The notes beneath the pieces were generated by a model. It did no database searches. It was not told where the DNA came from and saw nothing but the letters and a program-made list of their open reading frames with translations. Below are positions 32,901 through 41,596 of a stretch of 64,000 nt of DNA, one piece after another. The DNA is from Liopterus haemorrhoidalis (Eukaryota; Arthropoda; Insecta; Coleoptera; Dytiscidae): the NCBI GenBank assembly GCA_963971575.1, contig OZ020622.1, positions 13,678,279 through 13,742,278 of the forward strand, in the 5' to 3' direction. The position numbers were made by a program, and so were the translations under genes. The number at the start of each line of letters is the position of its first letter. Position 1 is the stretch's first letter.

Positions 32901-35900
32901 AAAATCTCAATAATGTACATTGATGGAAACCAAAATAGTTCAAAAGGAATTTTTGTCAGATTAATTTTTTTATTGTTGAAAAAATACATTTTATTTTAAA
33001 AGATCATGTAGTATTTTAACGAAAAGCTATTAGTACCTACATAGAATAACAAACGGTACAATATTTTCAAAATATTGTTCATTTTGACTTGATTACCGCA
33101 AAAAAAATAATGTTTCACACATATAACTGCTTTAACTTGGGTACTAGATACCTGAAAAACACTAAAATATGTGAAAATTCACATCAATTTTTTATTAGAT
33201 TCAACACATTTATTAATTAGTACATCATAAACTGCAACCACAAGTCTTTTTAGAATTTCCTGTATAATATATTCGTCTATTTTGAAATGTATCACTGTAT
33301 ACCTGCGAAACCCTGAAATATGTAAAAATTCTCACTTCACATCTATTTTTCAATATTACTTTCAACATTTTTACTAATAATTATGTCACAAGCTGCATCC
33401 ACAAGTCTTATTCGAATTTCAAGTATAATATATTCCTTCATTTTGACAGTTGTCGGTGTTTTAATGTTAATGTTAATGTCAGAAGTTTGAGATATACAAA
33501 CTTTTAACATTATGCGTTAAATATTTTCTTACGCTTATCCACTAAATTGGAGCTATGAATGCTTATACGGATTTGTGTAGAACTAACATTGTTATGCGTT
33601 AACATTAACATTATGAATTACGTACTATCTATTAAAACATGAGCTGTGAATGATACTTTAGTTTTTGTAAAAACTTAAAAAGTAGCCCTCGTAATTCCTC
33701 TATCTCCCTTGTAGTGCTTAACTAAATTGAAGTTTTAGATTGGGATCCAGCTTCATAACCTTCACTGCTTGAGGTAATATTATTGTACCCTACAGACTAA
33801 TTCCAAACTTATGTGGCCTATTGTTAAAGTTTGTAATGAGAACAATAGAATATATAATATGAAAATGTATTATTTTTAGGAATATATTAGGAACATATTA
33901 TTATTATACAACTGCTTTTTTGCCGGCAGTTGTTGGAGGGATGGCTATTTTTATTGAAAATCCAAGGATGAAAAAATTAGACGCTATTATTTTCACAAAC
34001 ATGGTAATTATTTTATAATAAATTTAGTTTAATATATTAAAATTATAGTACCTTTTACAAATAATAGAGAAACCTCGGATACCGCAAGTTTAGGTATTAA
34101 ATGTTTCATTTAGTAATACGTAACTAAAAGGGAAAGTTTATTTTTTTTGCCGCAAATGTTAAATTTTTAGACCGTAACTCAAATGTGAGCAATATTTGTG
34201 ATCTAATGTATAATTATACCAATTTTCCAACCAAATTAAAAAAAAAAAAACTCAAAATTTTAAAAATTTTGACCGAAAATATTTTTACTTTAATTTTAGC
34301 TTTTATTTTGGGGTGATGATTATGAAAAAATATTTTTAAAAAATCATGCTTTCGTAGTTTTTGTGTTAGAGCCGATTTGGGTAAGTTTTTTTGCCTATAA
34401 TTCCAAAATTTTTGCCCAAACTTCAAAATGGATCAAATTTTGTTGATCTATGTCCAAAAATACATATTTGTACCAATTTTCAATAAAATCAGAGACAAAA
34501 ATTTTTTGCCTCAAAATCACGATTTTACCCAGGGCTTCGAACCGTTATGTTTTTCGTTTCGGTTTTCGTTCCGGTTCAATTAAAAAAATATATATCGGTT
34601 CGGTTCCGGTTTTCGTTCCGGCAAAAATAACGGTTTTTTTCGGTTTTCGGTTTCGGTTCAGTTCCGAGTGATAAACTTTTATACTCTATCTCCGAAAGAC
34701 TTATAGTAATAAAATTTATTATTTGTAAAAAGTTATTTTATTATCACACAGAAGCGGCAAAACAAAAGCGACAAAATATGAATAGTTCGAAACGAACTAT
34801 TGTTAAAAACAACCGAGTGTGCCGCACATATTATATGGGAATACGAACTAGGGTTAAACACAATAGGCCATAAAAATTTGACCCTAAAATTTTGAGGAAA
34901 AATATGGTCACAGGGGTGTGTTTAATGATATGATAAATATGGTCACAGGCGTACGTTTAATTCTGGGCGTTCAACCCCTCTCTTCCGAAATAATAGAAGC
35001 GCATTTTTTTTTACTTATCAGTTAAAAAATTACGAATTACGATTTTTTTTTTCTGCTCATCAGTTTAAAAAATAATCTTAAATAAAATGTATTTTATATT
35101 CATTCACATAAACATTATCTGAACCGAAATAAACCGATATATTTTTTTCGGTTCAGTTCCGGTTTTCGTTCCGACAAAAATAACGGTTTTTTTCGGTTTT
35201 CGGTTCAGTTCCGGTTCGAAGCCCTGATTTTACCCCCTACGATTTTTTCGATTTTTGCCATTTTCAATGGTTTTGGAATACTACCCATACAAAACCTAAT
35301 TGGTTTATGTAGGAGAATTTTAAAAATTCAAACCGCAGATTTCCTTCCCTAACATTTTTTAGTTAGGATTTATCAAAATTTGCAGCAAAAAAATTGTTTC
35401 AGAATATGGCAACTAGTTAATTAGGACCTCAAAATTTCAAAAATTTCAACGGCAAGTCTTTATCGTATTTCGTTTTTGAGATACGTCCATGCGAAGATGA
35501 AAATTTCTATAAATCACACCATATTAAAATTTGTCATAATTTCGCAATACGCAAAACAAATAAGGCCTCAAATTTTTTCTGGACTAAATAAACTATGAAA
35601 AATCCAAAAATTCTAACCTCAGGTCGTTTTTTCTAATCGTTTTTGAGTTGATTTTTTTTTAATTCACAATTTTCACAAATAATGTAAATTATGCCATTAA
35701 AAAAATTGTCATAATTTCAAAACGCACTAAACTATTTAAGTCCCAAATTTTTTATAGACTAAATAAACTACATAAAATCCAAAAATTGGAACCGCAGGTC
35801 GCAATTTTTAACCGTTTTTGTGTTGTGATTTTTTTAAATTCACATTTTTCACAAATAATGTAAATTATGCCATTAAAAAAATTTCATCATCTCAAAACGC

Positions 35901-38900
35901 ATTTAACGATTAAAGACCCAAATTTTTTCTACACTAAATGAACTACGAGAATCCAAAAATTCTAACCGGGAGTCGCGGTATCTAGCCGCTTTTGAGTTGT
36001 GTTTTTTTATTGTCAATATATTTATGTCAGATAACCCAAAAATTATATAACTGCATTTTGTTCAGTTTAAAACTGTCATGTAAAAGATTACCTACAAGTT
36101 AAATAAAATAATTATTACTACTATTATTAATTTCTTAATTTTTTGAAAATTTCTCTATACATATTTTATATTCTCTATACGTATTTTCAATTAATATGCA
36201 ATTACGTGCCGTTTTCATAATCATTTTTAAAGCCCAGTTATCCATTTGTTCCAATGTTATTTAAATGAATACTTTAGTACTTTAAAGTTGACTATAATTT
36301 TAACATGTTTTTATCCTCTACAATATTTTCAACATTAAAAAAGATATATATTCTAATAATTATTTTTTTCGAGATTTCTCGAGAATTCTTGAGAAAATAA
36401 GTCTAATTTTTAATTTCTCCAGGAATAAGAAATGTCGAGAAATCAGAAACACTAGCTGAGACAGACTACAGAATCAGAATCTCATAATATTCTATTCGTT
36501 TTTGTCTTAGTTTCTTAAGCACATTTCTCCATGAAGTAACATATAATAAACAGTATATAACAGTAAATATATTGTATGTTCCAGGTGATAAAACTTTTAA
36601 TAACTTGGAGTTCTGGCGAAGGTGCTTTAAAACGGTCGCGTTTATATGATACTTTCTATTTCATGTTGTGCAACTCAGTATTAATGTATTTATTAAAGGC
36701 AAATAAAGCAGCTAAGAAAATAACGAATTTATGGTAAGCCCCACACTTACATAACAGAACACTTAGCCTCTAACAAGTTTGTTTTAATTTTAGGGTATTC
36801 ACACCGTTGATATATAAAAATAAACGGAAAGAAACATCTAAAAAAGAAAATAAATTAAAAATATATAGAGATATTTTTCAGGTTTGTATTAAAAATACAT
36901 AGATATTTTGTTAAAAACGTTCCTTTTATAATTGTTTAAATATATTTTAGGAATCAACAAAATATTTTACAATAGCCTACATTTTTCAAACTTTCCGAGC
37001 AGTATCATCAAAATTTAGAACAATTTTCAAAGCTCCAAAAGAATTATTAAAAATTATTTTTAATAAGAATTCTTTAAAATTTGGAACTGTATTTGGGGCT
37101 TACGTTTTAATATATCAAGTAAGTATTACTAGAGTTACTAAATAAACAAATAAAATAATAATAACTTTATTTTTAGTTAGTAAAACTAGGATTAAATGAC
37201 AAAATAGAGGATAATAATATCCAAAATTTGATATCTGGGTTTTTGGCTGGTTCTTCTTATTTTATACAACCGAATTTGCCAATTGCAATATTGGCTTTAA
37301 CAACAATTTTGCAGGTAAGGTACAGTCCGTTCACTTCGAGAATGGGACACAGCATTTTCATTTGCAGAATATATCAATACAATTCGATTAGGGTTTGCAA
37401 TCCCGGGATCCCGTAGAAATTTATAACCTCGAAATCCAAAGAAAAAGTGTCACCACTTAAGTTCAATCACTTGTCTAACTCTACGCTGATGTTGAATGCT
37501 TGAAACTGACTGACTGCCGAGTTTCACAGTCTAAATACTCCTCGGCCTCAGATACCGCGAGTTATATAGAAAACCTTATTTTCTTCTATAAAAGTCGAGA
37601 ACTTTCCGGTAATTCAAGGTCCGCTGTCCGCTTCAAGGCTACGTTATTCTTCGGCAGAACCATATTCGTAAAAATACATGCTTTAACAGGTTAATTTTTA
37701 TAAGCTTCATATGCAATATTATCTTTCAGTGAGTAAACAAATACATTTTTTATATTTATTGAATATATTTTGCTCAATCGGCGTTTGTAAGTGTTTCATT
37801 GCGCAGCTGTCTGTAGGCGGCCACGGGCATTAGAGGGGCTTAAGGCGGTGTTGGGCACTAAAGGGTTAATTATGTATTATTTTTCAGATACTCTGGGCAA
37901 ATGTTAAAAATAGTAAACTTCTCCCCAACTGGCCTTTTGAATTATGGTATTTTGGAATTTGTACTGGTATTCTATTCCATTGTAAAATTGTAATGCCTCA
38001 TTATTGTCCGAAATATATACATAATATGATACATGGATGTACAGGAGATATGTAAGTATCAACACATATTAGATCAGTGTTTCGCAACCTTTATCTACTC
38101 AGAACCATTGCAAAACTGTACGTCTGTGGCCTCTACTCTATTAAGACGAAATCTATTTTATATGCCGAGGGTACGACCCTTATAACAAGATCATTGTCCC
38201 TGGAACACATGCAATATGTTTCTAGTGATAATTTATCTAAAGCAAAATACTGGTTTCTATCAAATAAATTATCATTAAATGAGGAGAAAACACAAAATGT
38301 ACTCATATCAATAAAAAATCGTATAATCATCCGGATTACATTCAATTTTTAGGAGTCCATATTGATCCTCATTTGATATGGCACCATCACGTTGCCCATA
38401 TATGTGGGAAATTGTGCAAAACTATCTATCTTCTAAGAAACCTACAAAAATCTGTTACAAGGCATGTTTTATTAATTACGTATTTTAGCATACGCTGTTT
38501 TAGCATGGGGACACTCTGTCTCTGCTGAAAGAGTTTTTAGACTACAGAGGCGTGCAATAAGAGTGATGGGTGCATGTTATGCTTGGTTTATATACGGAAC
38601 AAGAATAAGGAATAGGAAATAAGAATAGTACACAAGATGTTAAAACATGGCTGCGCCGTATATCGGTTTATGTAGGAATGAAATTTAACTTATACCCTTT
38701 TCACACTAGATCTTTAAGATCGGATGTTTAAGTGAATGGATTTTTAAACGCTAATGTGAAACCGTACGGCCTCGTCTAAACACGAGCGATGTTTAAGACA
38801 GAGATCTGCGTCTTAAACTTCGCCCGCATTGCCAACTTAATTCCCATTATAAAAAAATACTCCTTGAATTTGTGCTTCTCTTCTTTTATCTATGTTCAGC

Positions 38901-41457
38901 TGTTATCATTTTATATATCGAGGTTATGAGAAGATTATTTGCGTTATTATTTAAATAAATATAAAAAATAAACTTCTCCTAACCTCGATATACAAAATAA
39001 TGACAGAATAAATTCAAACGATATGAAATTATGTTGGCAATACATACTAGCTTTACATGGAGATTTCTTCTTCAAATTAAACATCAAGTGTGAAAGCAAA
39101 CCGATATTAAACATCGATGAAGTTTAAGTTCAATCGTCTTAAAGATCTAGTGTGAAAAGGGTATTAAACATAAGAATAGTTGGTAACATTCAACTTCTAT
39201 TCTTATTTCAAGAATAAGACACGATAAGCCTGCGCACAGCAATCAAAATGTCTGCCGTAATAAAGTTTGTTCAACAGATGTTTTTCAGATGTGATCAGAG
39301 GGTTGTAAACAACAATAAAATATTTTTATTATTTTTATTTATTCTTCTTATAAGTTTTAAGAACCTCTCAAGTGACAAACGTTAAACACAGGCTAACGCA
39401 AGTCCGCAGACGCAGCGACGAAATGTTATGTCCTATATAAACGGTTTAATATTTTTTATTCTTGTGTACTATTCTTATTTCCTATTCCTTATTCTTGTTC
39501 CGTATATAAACCAACCATTATAGAGTCGATTATAGGTTACTCTTTAAAAAATTTAGAATCATGACACTACCATCACTTTTTATCTATCACAGTTTAGTAT
39601 ATGCCCATCAAAACCTAAATTCTTTTGTCTCTTATGAAGACGTTCACAACTACAATACACGTAATAAATCAAATATTTACCCCAATTTTACACGAATAAA
39701 TAAATCAAGATATAGTATTAACTATTATTCTATAGAGTTTATTCGTTACCAGTATCTACCAAAGAATCAGGTTCAGTACAATTTAAAAAAAACAATTAAA
39801 AAGTTATTGGCTGAAAACCTTATGTAGTATAGTTTTGAGGAATTTTTGAACTTAATTTATAACTTCTGTGTATCGATTGTTATTTGTAACGTTATTGTAA
39901 TTTATCTGATTGATTGTCTATTAATGATTATATATTGTATGTGGACAATAAATTAATATTATTATTATTATTAAACCAGGGATCAGCAAACTTTTCTGTA
40001 AAGGGCTGAATAGTACTGGTAAATCCTAATTTAAATCTACGTGTATGATTTGTTCGTATTGATCGTTTGGTAAACATTTATATAACTGAATTAAAAGTTG
40101 ATTCCCTCCTTCATATTTGGCTTTTAACATATCACATTGCAGATTTACAATTTCAAGTTTAATGGTACAGTCAAATGGATATAACTTAAGTAAGGCTTGG
40201 TATTTCCAACTTTTAGTTAAATATAAGAGTTACTAACTCTAGTTTGTTAACTTCTTTGAGTTAAATACCAAGGCAAATAACACTGTGTATTTCCAATTCC
40301 CTTAACCAGCTAGTTTACAAACTGTGACTCGGCACGGACAGGTATTTTATTTACGTATTACTGTCTATCCAGAGTGATATACGAGGTGTGTAAATTAAGT
40401 AACCAGACTGGCAACACAGCGTTAGATCTAGCAACATTTGGGACGCGGGACTTGGAGGGACGGCAGGTGAACATGTAATTCTATTGTCCGTAACGATTTT
40501 TTTCTAGTGCGTTCTAAAAATGAGTGATATTCATTTCGAGCAACGGTGTGCTATCAGGTTTTGCTTCAGAGTTTGCACAGTGCAACGAAAACTTTTGCAA
40601 AACTTCAGCTGGCCTACGGAGACAGTGTTTTGTCAAGTACCCAGGTTTTTTGGTGGTTTAAGGTATTTTCAGAAGGAAGATAGTTGATTGAAGATGTACC
40701 ACGCAGCGGAAGGCCTTCATCTTCAAGAACCGATGAAAATGTCGACAGAATCCGGGATCTTGTGCGTTCAGATCGTCGGTTGACAGTCAGAATGATCGGG
40801 GAAGAGTTGAATTTGACTCACACTACCGTTCATCAGATTTGGAATGAATTGGAGATGATAAAAATTTCAATAAACGAGTTTTTGGCCAGTAAAAACATTC
40901 CTGTGGCTCCTCAGCCTCCTTATTCGCCTGACTTGAGTCTTTGTGACTTTTTCTTCTGCCCAATATTGAAAAATCACCTCAAGGGACGTCATTTTGGGAC
41001 ACTCGAAAATATTCAAACGTCCGTAACCAACCAGCTGAAATCTATTCCAGTATCCGAGTTCCAGCACTGCTATGAGGATTGGAAGAACTGTCTTCAGCGC
41101 TGTGTGACTTCCCAAGGAAGTTATTTTGAGGGAGACAATATTGAATTGTAATTCTATTTGAATATATTTTTTTTTATAACAGTCCGTTTAATTAATTTAC
41201 ACACCTCGTACGTAAATTAAATTTAATAAGTTAAATAAGGATAGGATGCACCAGCTGATTTGCAGAAATTTACAGCCATTTAAAAATTGAGATGGCTGCC
41301 ATAGTAAAATTCACAGTCGATTAAGAAGACCACCTTTACAAACGTGCATAAATAAATACTATAAATGTTTTGTTACTATATTAACAATGATTTTATTTTT
41401 ATTTTTAGGGCCAAACAGGTAATAGACTCATTCCACGCAACATATTATAAAAAATAA
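19432..41457 (+). CDS. TMEM135: Transmembrane protein 135-like gene, nine exons
   Basis: Hand-assembled gene, 387 codons: join 19432-19590, 27396-27520, 33880-34003, 36585-36733, 36794-36881, 36951-37118, 37177-37314, 37888-38051, 41409-41457. All introns are GT-AG and every junction keeps frame (phases 0, 2, 0, 2, 0, 0, 0, 2). TMEM135 proteins are multi-pass membrane proteins with Tim17-like regions, reported on peroxisomes and mitochondria in mammals, where they affect mitochondrial dynamics and lipid/cholesterol handling. Supporting landmarks are the N-terminal C-x4-H-x-W-x3-C signature (residues 18-29), a family-like block LPAVVGGMAIFIE in exon 3 and ISGFLAGSS in exon 7 (about residues 290-298). 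Hydrophobic segments lie in exons 1-2, 2, 3, 6, 7 and 8. Vertebrate relatives are longer (about 458 residues), mainly in the central loop. No stop or frameshift interrupts it, so it is probably functional. Introns 1, 2, 3 and 8 are packed with transposons. Confidence 0.85.
19815..20562 (+). mobile_element. DD41D-like mariner, deleted copy 3 (in TMEM135 intron 1)
   Basis: Same inverted repeats, TA on each side (19813-19814, 20563-20564), 748 bp. The internal deletion is the largest of the three copies, running from KIQL to the TSLAHLKEN region. Confidence 0.9.
19930..20456 (+). pseudogene. Mariner-type transposase, large internal deletion
   Basis: The N-terminal DNA-binding half starts at the MERFSGADRALCV codon block (19930) and is open to HPYKIQL. 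The deletion joins it out of frame to the C-terminal tail (HLKENIRHEM ... DDIIFKK, stop near 20456). All three catalytic aspartates are lost, including the one in SPDLTPMDFF that copies 1 and 2 keep. Confidence 0.85.
20565..20878. other. No gene recognised; hairpin motif at 20705-20757
   Basis: A 45-codon open stretch (HQHGDLDNIMLAPEEAKKF to a TAA at 20697) continues in frame with the sequence left of the mariner (about 19720-19812). It has no recognised domain. A G-type hairpin motif follows it. Confidence 0.4.
20879..21371 (+). mobile_element. HINE-type element D, 3' end missing
   Basis: CCGACCGCCA at 20882-20891, TATATAAGGGAGG, a (GTCT)/(GTCC) array at 21001-21087, and the CGTGTCGATTTTAAG block. 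It runs into the 150-bp tandem array instead of its own 3' hairpin end. Confidence 0.65.
21372..22240 (+). repeat. Tandem array, ~150-bp period, six units
   Basis: Units start near 21372, 21523, 21673, 21822, 21968 and 22119. Each contains TTTTAGGTCATTACGG, TTTTCTAGACAAAAC, AAAATTCAAACCTC and CTTACCTTTTTTGAG. Divergence rises toward the right end. The AAAATTCAAACC/TTTTTGAGATA core recurs at 35.2-36.0, 56.1-56.6 and 57.9-59.1 kb. Confidence 0.88.
22241..22996. other. No gene recognised; (ATT)n at 22916-22938
   Basis: Intron 1 sequence with a short ATT microsatellite and a weak relative of the hairpin motif near 22510. Confidence 0.4.
22997..24233 (+). mobile_element. G element copy 4, full length
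   Basis: Complete copy in forward orientation: left terminus TTTTTAGGGTTTTGTAGG, (GTCT)4, the shared body, a class D cassette, AACCAATGG, CTATATAAAA, the hairpin motif (24020-24066), and the right inverted repeat ending CCTACAAAACCCTAAAAA. Together with copy 3 it defines the family at about 1.2 kb. Confidence 0.82.
23551..23628 (+). other. tRNA-like cassette, class D, inside G element 4
   Basis: A-box region GCGTAGTACAGTGGTAACG and B-box TGTTCGAATCCCG, followed by TTTTTATTTTTTCTG, which could serve as a Pol III stop. The anticodon-arm region does not fold canonically. Confidence 0.55.
24234..25051. other. No gene recognised; hairpin motif at 24690-24740
   Basis: Intron 1 sequence; one solitary hairpin motif and no coding potential I can recognise. 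Confidence 0.4.
25588..25659 (+). other. tRNA-like cassette, class C, in G element 5 (left unit)
   Basis: CCTGGTCTAATGGTTAG is close to the D-arm of tRNA-Glu/Asp, and AGGGTTCGTTCCCGG gives a short T stem. T-rich tract downstream. The best-preserved class C example. Confidence 0.6.
26316..26392 (-). other. tRNA-like cassette, class B, in G element 5 (right unit)
   Basis: Minus strand: CGTGGCGTGGTTGG (A box) and AGGGTTCGAATCCTG (B box, consensus match). A short insertion in the middle lengthens it relative to 18524-18592. Confidence 0.6.
26986..27395. other. No gene recognised; G-type fragment at 26990-27222
   Basis: Part of the post-TATA region of a G element and its hairpin motif (27175-27222), then unique intron sequence up to exon 2. 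Confidence 0.45.
27396..27520 (+). CDS. TMEM135: TMEM135 exon 2 (residues 54-95)
   Basis: The acceptor TTTCTTTAGTTACAG precedes an open stretch that begins ILLKGRN and ends SSCLFR across the junction. It lines up with the family block ending FCILR and contains a hydrophobic segment. Donor GTAACT at 27521, phase 2. It exactly fills the gap between exons 1 and 3 in length and phase. Confidence 0.82.
27537..28009. mobile_element. Harbinger-type MITE 16 bases into TMEM135 intron 2
   Basis: The ends GGCAGCAGTCTGACTG and, inverted, GGCCGCGGTCTGACTG are flanked by TTA on both sides (27534-27536, 28010-28012). 473 bp, non-coding, rich in CGATCG-type motifs near the ends. Confidence 0.82.
28010..28436. 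other. No gene recognised
   Basis: Intron 2 sequence without assignable features. Confidence 0.4.
28437..28940 (+). mobile_element. HINE-type element E, diverged
   Basis: GCCCGACCTTAATATATAAGGGG resembles the HINE 5' end; the microsatellite is replaced by a short GTGTGTGTCTGTGTG run. From 28685 on it matches the others closely (GGGAGTTTACTCGTGTCG, then CAAAAGTTACTATAAA). The 3' hairpin end is missing. Confidence 0.55.
29045..29146 (+). repeat. 53-bp unit in tandem duplicate
   Basis: GGCAAGTCTAGCGGAGG ... CCCTTCGCCACTGGTTT occurs twice in direct tandem with few mismatches. Confidence 0.85.
29147..29508. other. No gene recognised
   Basis: Intron 2 sequence up to mariner 'CGAGGG'. Confidence 0.4.
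30256..30568. mobile_element. Unclassified ~313-bp insertion in the mariner
   Basis: Left end GGTCGGAGAAC and right end, inverted, GGATCGGGGAAC suggest imperfect terminal repeats. The middle has three tandem copies of a ~45-bp unit containing GAGGACCTTTT. No clear target duplication. Confidence 0.45.
31146..31425 (-). repeat. ~83-bp minisatellite in hAT 'TAGAGATGGG'
   Basis: About three and a half units containing GGTAGAACGTCGCTTAG and GAGCCGGTTCTTGC. The second copy of this hAT has an array of the same unit at 62195-62540 with a different number and arrangement. Confidence 0.85.
31589..31727 (+). mobile_element. tRNA-derived SINE, copy 1
   Basis: The head GCCGACCGGCGTAGCG holds an A box (TAGCGTAGTGGT) and a consensus B box (GGGTTCGAATCCC), followed by TTCAGGCATGG and a short tail ending near TGTCCTGGCTAA. 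The paralogous hAT at 61549 has the uninterrupted sequence. The antisense frame 31509-31721 is only a by-product of this SINE. Confidence 0.88.
32512..33657. mobile_element. PIF/Harbinger-type element with long inverted repeats
   Basis: The ends AGTATCATTCACAGCTC are inverted repeats that run about 45 bp. TTA flanks both sides (32509-32511, 33658-33660). Sub-terminal partial repeats (CATTCATAGCTCATG near 32610) add further fold-back potential. 1146 bp, no transposase recognised. Inserted in the 3' untranslated end of the mariner. Confidence 0.87.
33692..33879. other. End of TMEM135 intron 2
   Basis: Unique AT-rich sequence ending in the acceptor TTATTTTTAG. Confidence 0.5.
33880..34003 (+). 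CDS. TMEM135: TMEM135 exon 3 (residues 95-136)
   Basis: Open block NILGTYYYYTTAFLPAV then GGMAIFIENPRMKKLD, matching the family's conserved P-x-x-x-x-x-x-x-I-E membrane segment. Donor GTAATT at 34004, phase 0. Confidence 0.85.
34004..34529. other. Start of TMEM135 intron 3; low-complexity AT sequence
   Basis: T-family-like phrases such as CAAAATTTTAAAAATTTTGACC; no gene. Confidence 0.4.
34530..35226 (+). mobile_element. hAT 'CAGGGCTTCGAACC', copy 1
   Basis: Ends CAGGGCTTCGAACCG and its complement, with ATTTTACC on both sides (34522-34529, 35227-35234). The sub-terminal parts are made of GGTTCGGTTCCGG-type repeats. A fragment of the 2067-2452 MITE family is embedded at about 34680-34965. A second copy starts at 63595. 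Confidence 0.9.
35235..36010 (+). repeat. Degenerate ~176-bp tandem repeats (T family)
   Basis: Three units share TTCACAAATAATGTAAATT, ATGCCATTAAAAAA and AATCCAAAAATTCTAACC. Similar in layout to the 21.4-22.2 kb array. Lies in intron 3. Confidence 0.7.
36011..36584. other. End of TMEM135 intron 3
   Basis: AT-rich, no features seen. Confidence 0.4.
36585..36733 (+). CDS. TMEM135: TMEM135 exon 4 (residues 137-186)
   Basis: Acceptor ATGTTCCAG; coding VIKLLITWSSGEGALK to KKITNLW. Donor GTAAGC at 36734, phase 2; the split codon is TGG. Confidence 0.85.
36794..36881 (+). CDS. TMEM135: TMEM135 exon 5 (residues 186-215)
   Basis: Short exon VFTPLIYKNKRKE to IYRDIFQ, highly basic; it corresponds to the variable central loop, shorter here than in vertebrates. 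Donor GTTTGT at 36882. Confidence 0.82.
36951..37118 (+). CDS. TMEM135: TMEM135 exon 6 (residues 216-271)
   Basis: Encodes ESTKYFTIAYIFQTF, a basic segment, and FGTVFGAYVLIYQ, a predicted membrane helix matching the family's GAFLGSFVSIYK-type block. Donor GTAAGT at 37119. Confidence 0.87.
37177..37314 (+). CDS. TMEM135: TMEM135 exon 7 (residues 272-317)
   Basis: Contains the diagnostic ISGFLAGSSYF block and a second hydrophobic stretch PIAILALTTILQ. Donor GTAAGG at 37315. Confidence 0.9.
37315..37887. other. TMEM135 intron 7
   Basis: No repeat family or gene recognised; a locally GC-richer stretch lies at 37500-37660. Confidence 0.4.
37888..38051 (+). CDS. TMEM135: TMEM135 exon 8 (residues 318-372)
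   Basis: Encodes ILWANVKN, LWYFGICTGILFHC (membrane helix) and a Cys/His/Pro-rich segment. Donor GTAAGT at 38052, phase 2. Confidence 0.87.
38585..39513. mobile_element. TIR element (929 bp) inside the LINE
   Basis: Inverted ends TGGTTTATATACGGAAC followed by AAGAATAAGGAATAGG run about 50 bp. No target duplication is obvious. It contains the next MITE. Confidence 0.8.
38695..39161. mobile_element. MITE 'CCCTTTTCACAC' nested in the 38585 element
   Basis: Inverted ends CCCTTTTCACACTAGATC with TA on both sides (38693-38694, 39162-39163). 467 bp. It is the third layer in this stack. Confidence 0.82.
39979..40183 (+). mobile_element. Left end of a hAT-like element
   Basis: CAGGGATCAGCAAACTTTTC followed by GTAAAGGGCTGAATAG is a typical hAT/MER-type terminus. 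The right end is not found. Confidence 0.45.
40382..41208 (+). mobile_element. Mariner 'CGAGGTGTGTAAATT', deleted
   Basis: Inverted ends CGAGGTGTGTAAATTAAG, TA on both sides (40380-40381, 41209-41210). 827 bp, with the catalytic middle of the transposase gene removed. In TMEM135 intron 8. Confidence 0.9.
40684..41151 (+). pseudogene. Mariner transposase with catalytic core deleted
   Basis: A 155-codon open frame: linker VPRSGRPSSSRTDENV, the second helix-turn-helix (RLTVRMIGEELNLTHTTVHQI), then directly INEFLASKNIPVAPQPPYSPDLSLCDFFF with the third catalytic aspartate. The section carrying the first two aspartates is missing without loss of frame. The N-terminal HTH lies upstream (40520-40680) in another frame. 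It cannot catalyse transposition. The motif layout is that of mariner-family (SETMAR-like) transposases. Confidence 0.87.
41291..41408. other. End of TMEM135 intron 8
   Basis: Short unique segment ending in the acceptor TTTTTATTTTTAG. Confidence 0.5.
41409..41457 (+). CDS. TMEM135: TMEM135 exon 9 (residues 372-387, stop)
   Basis: Sixteen codons, AKQVIDSFHATYYKK and TAA at 41455-41457; the split Met codon is completed by the first G. The short length makes it the least certain exon, but acceptor, phase and stop all fit. Confidence 0.7.
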
Positions 41458-41596
41458 ATTTAGAAAATTTAGTATGTAGCAAAAACTTTGCTTAAGTTAC
41501 GAAGAAGAAATATTAAAGAAGAAATATGGCTTAATTTTGAAACAGCTTGTATATTTTATTAGTATTATAACAATTTATTATAATGTAATTTGAAGA

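Larger units (their letters stand above)
29509..33691 (+). mobile_element. Mariner (DD34D-type) split by nested insertions
   Basis: Left terminus CGAGGGTTACCTTTTATG and right terminus complementary to CGAGGGCTACTTTTTAAG, with TA at the right. The original element of about 1.2 kb has grown to 4.2 kb: insertions lie at about 30256-30568, 30577-32071 and 32512-33657. The mariner is thus the oldest layer. Confidence 0.88.
38077..39827 (+). pseudogene. LINE reverse transcriptase C-terminus, broken
   Basis: Read with frameshifts: the RT active-site region survives as YAEGTTL where the family has YADDT, then WFLSNKLSLNEEKTQN, FLGVHIDPHLIWHHHV, YAVLAWGHS and VFRLQRRAIRVM. After the MITE it resumes LLFKKFRIMTLPSLF and NYNTRNKSN and stops near 39827. 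This order (RT palm end, thumb, then the HNTRNK-type tail) is typical of jockey/CR1-like LINEs. The active-site Asp pair is lost and the frame is broken, so it is dead. Confidence 0.82.
38060..39974 (+). mobile_element. Non-LTR retrotransposon (jockey/CR1-like) fragment, split by MITEs
   Basis: Two halves of the 3' end of a LINE: 38060-38584 and 39514-39974. The 3' end is an ATT repeat (39952-39974), as in several insect LINEs. The 929-bp insertion between them is a TIR element with another inside it. It lies in TMEM135 intron 8. Confidence 0.82.
40184..41290 (-). repeat. Repeat M, copy interrupted by mariner
   Basis: Inverted relative of 14468-14733. Removing 40382-41208 and one TA restores a continuous match. 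Confidence 0.8.
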
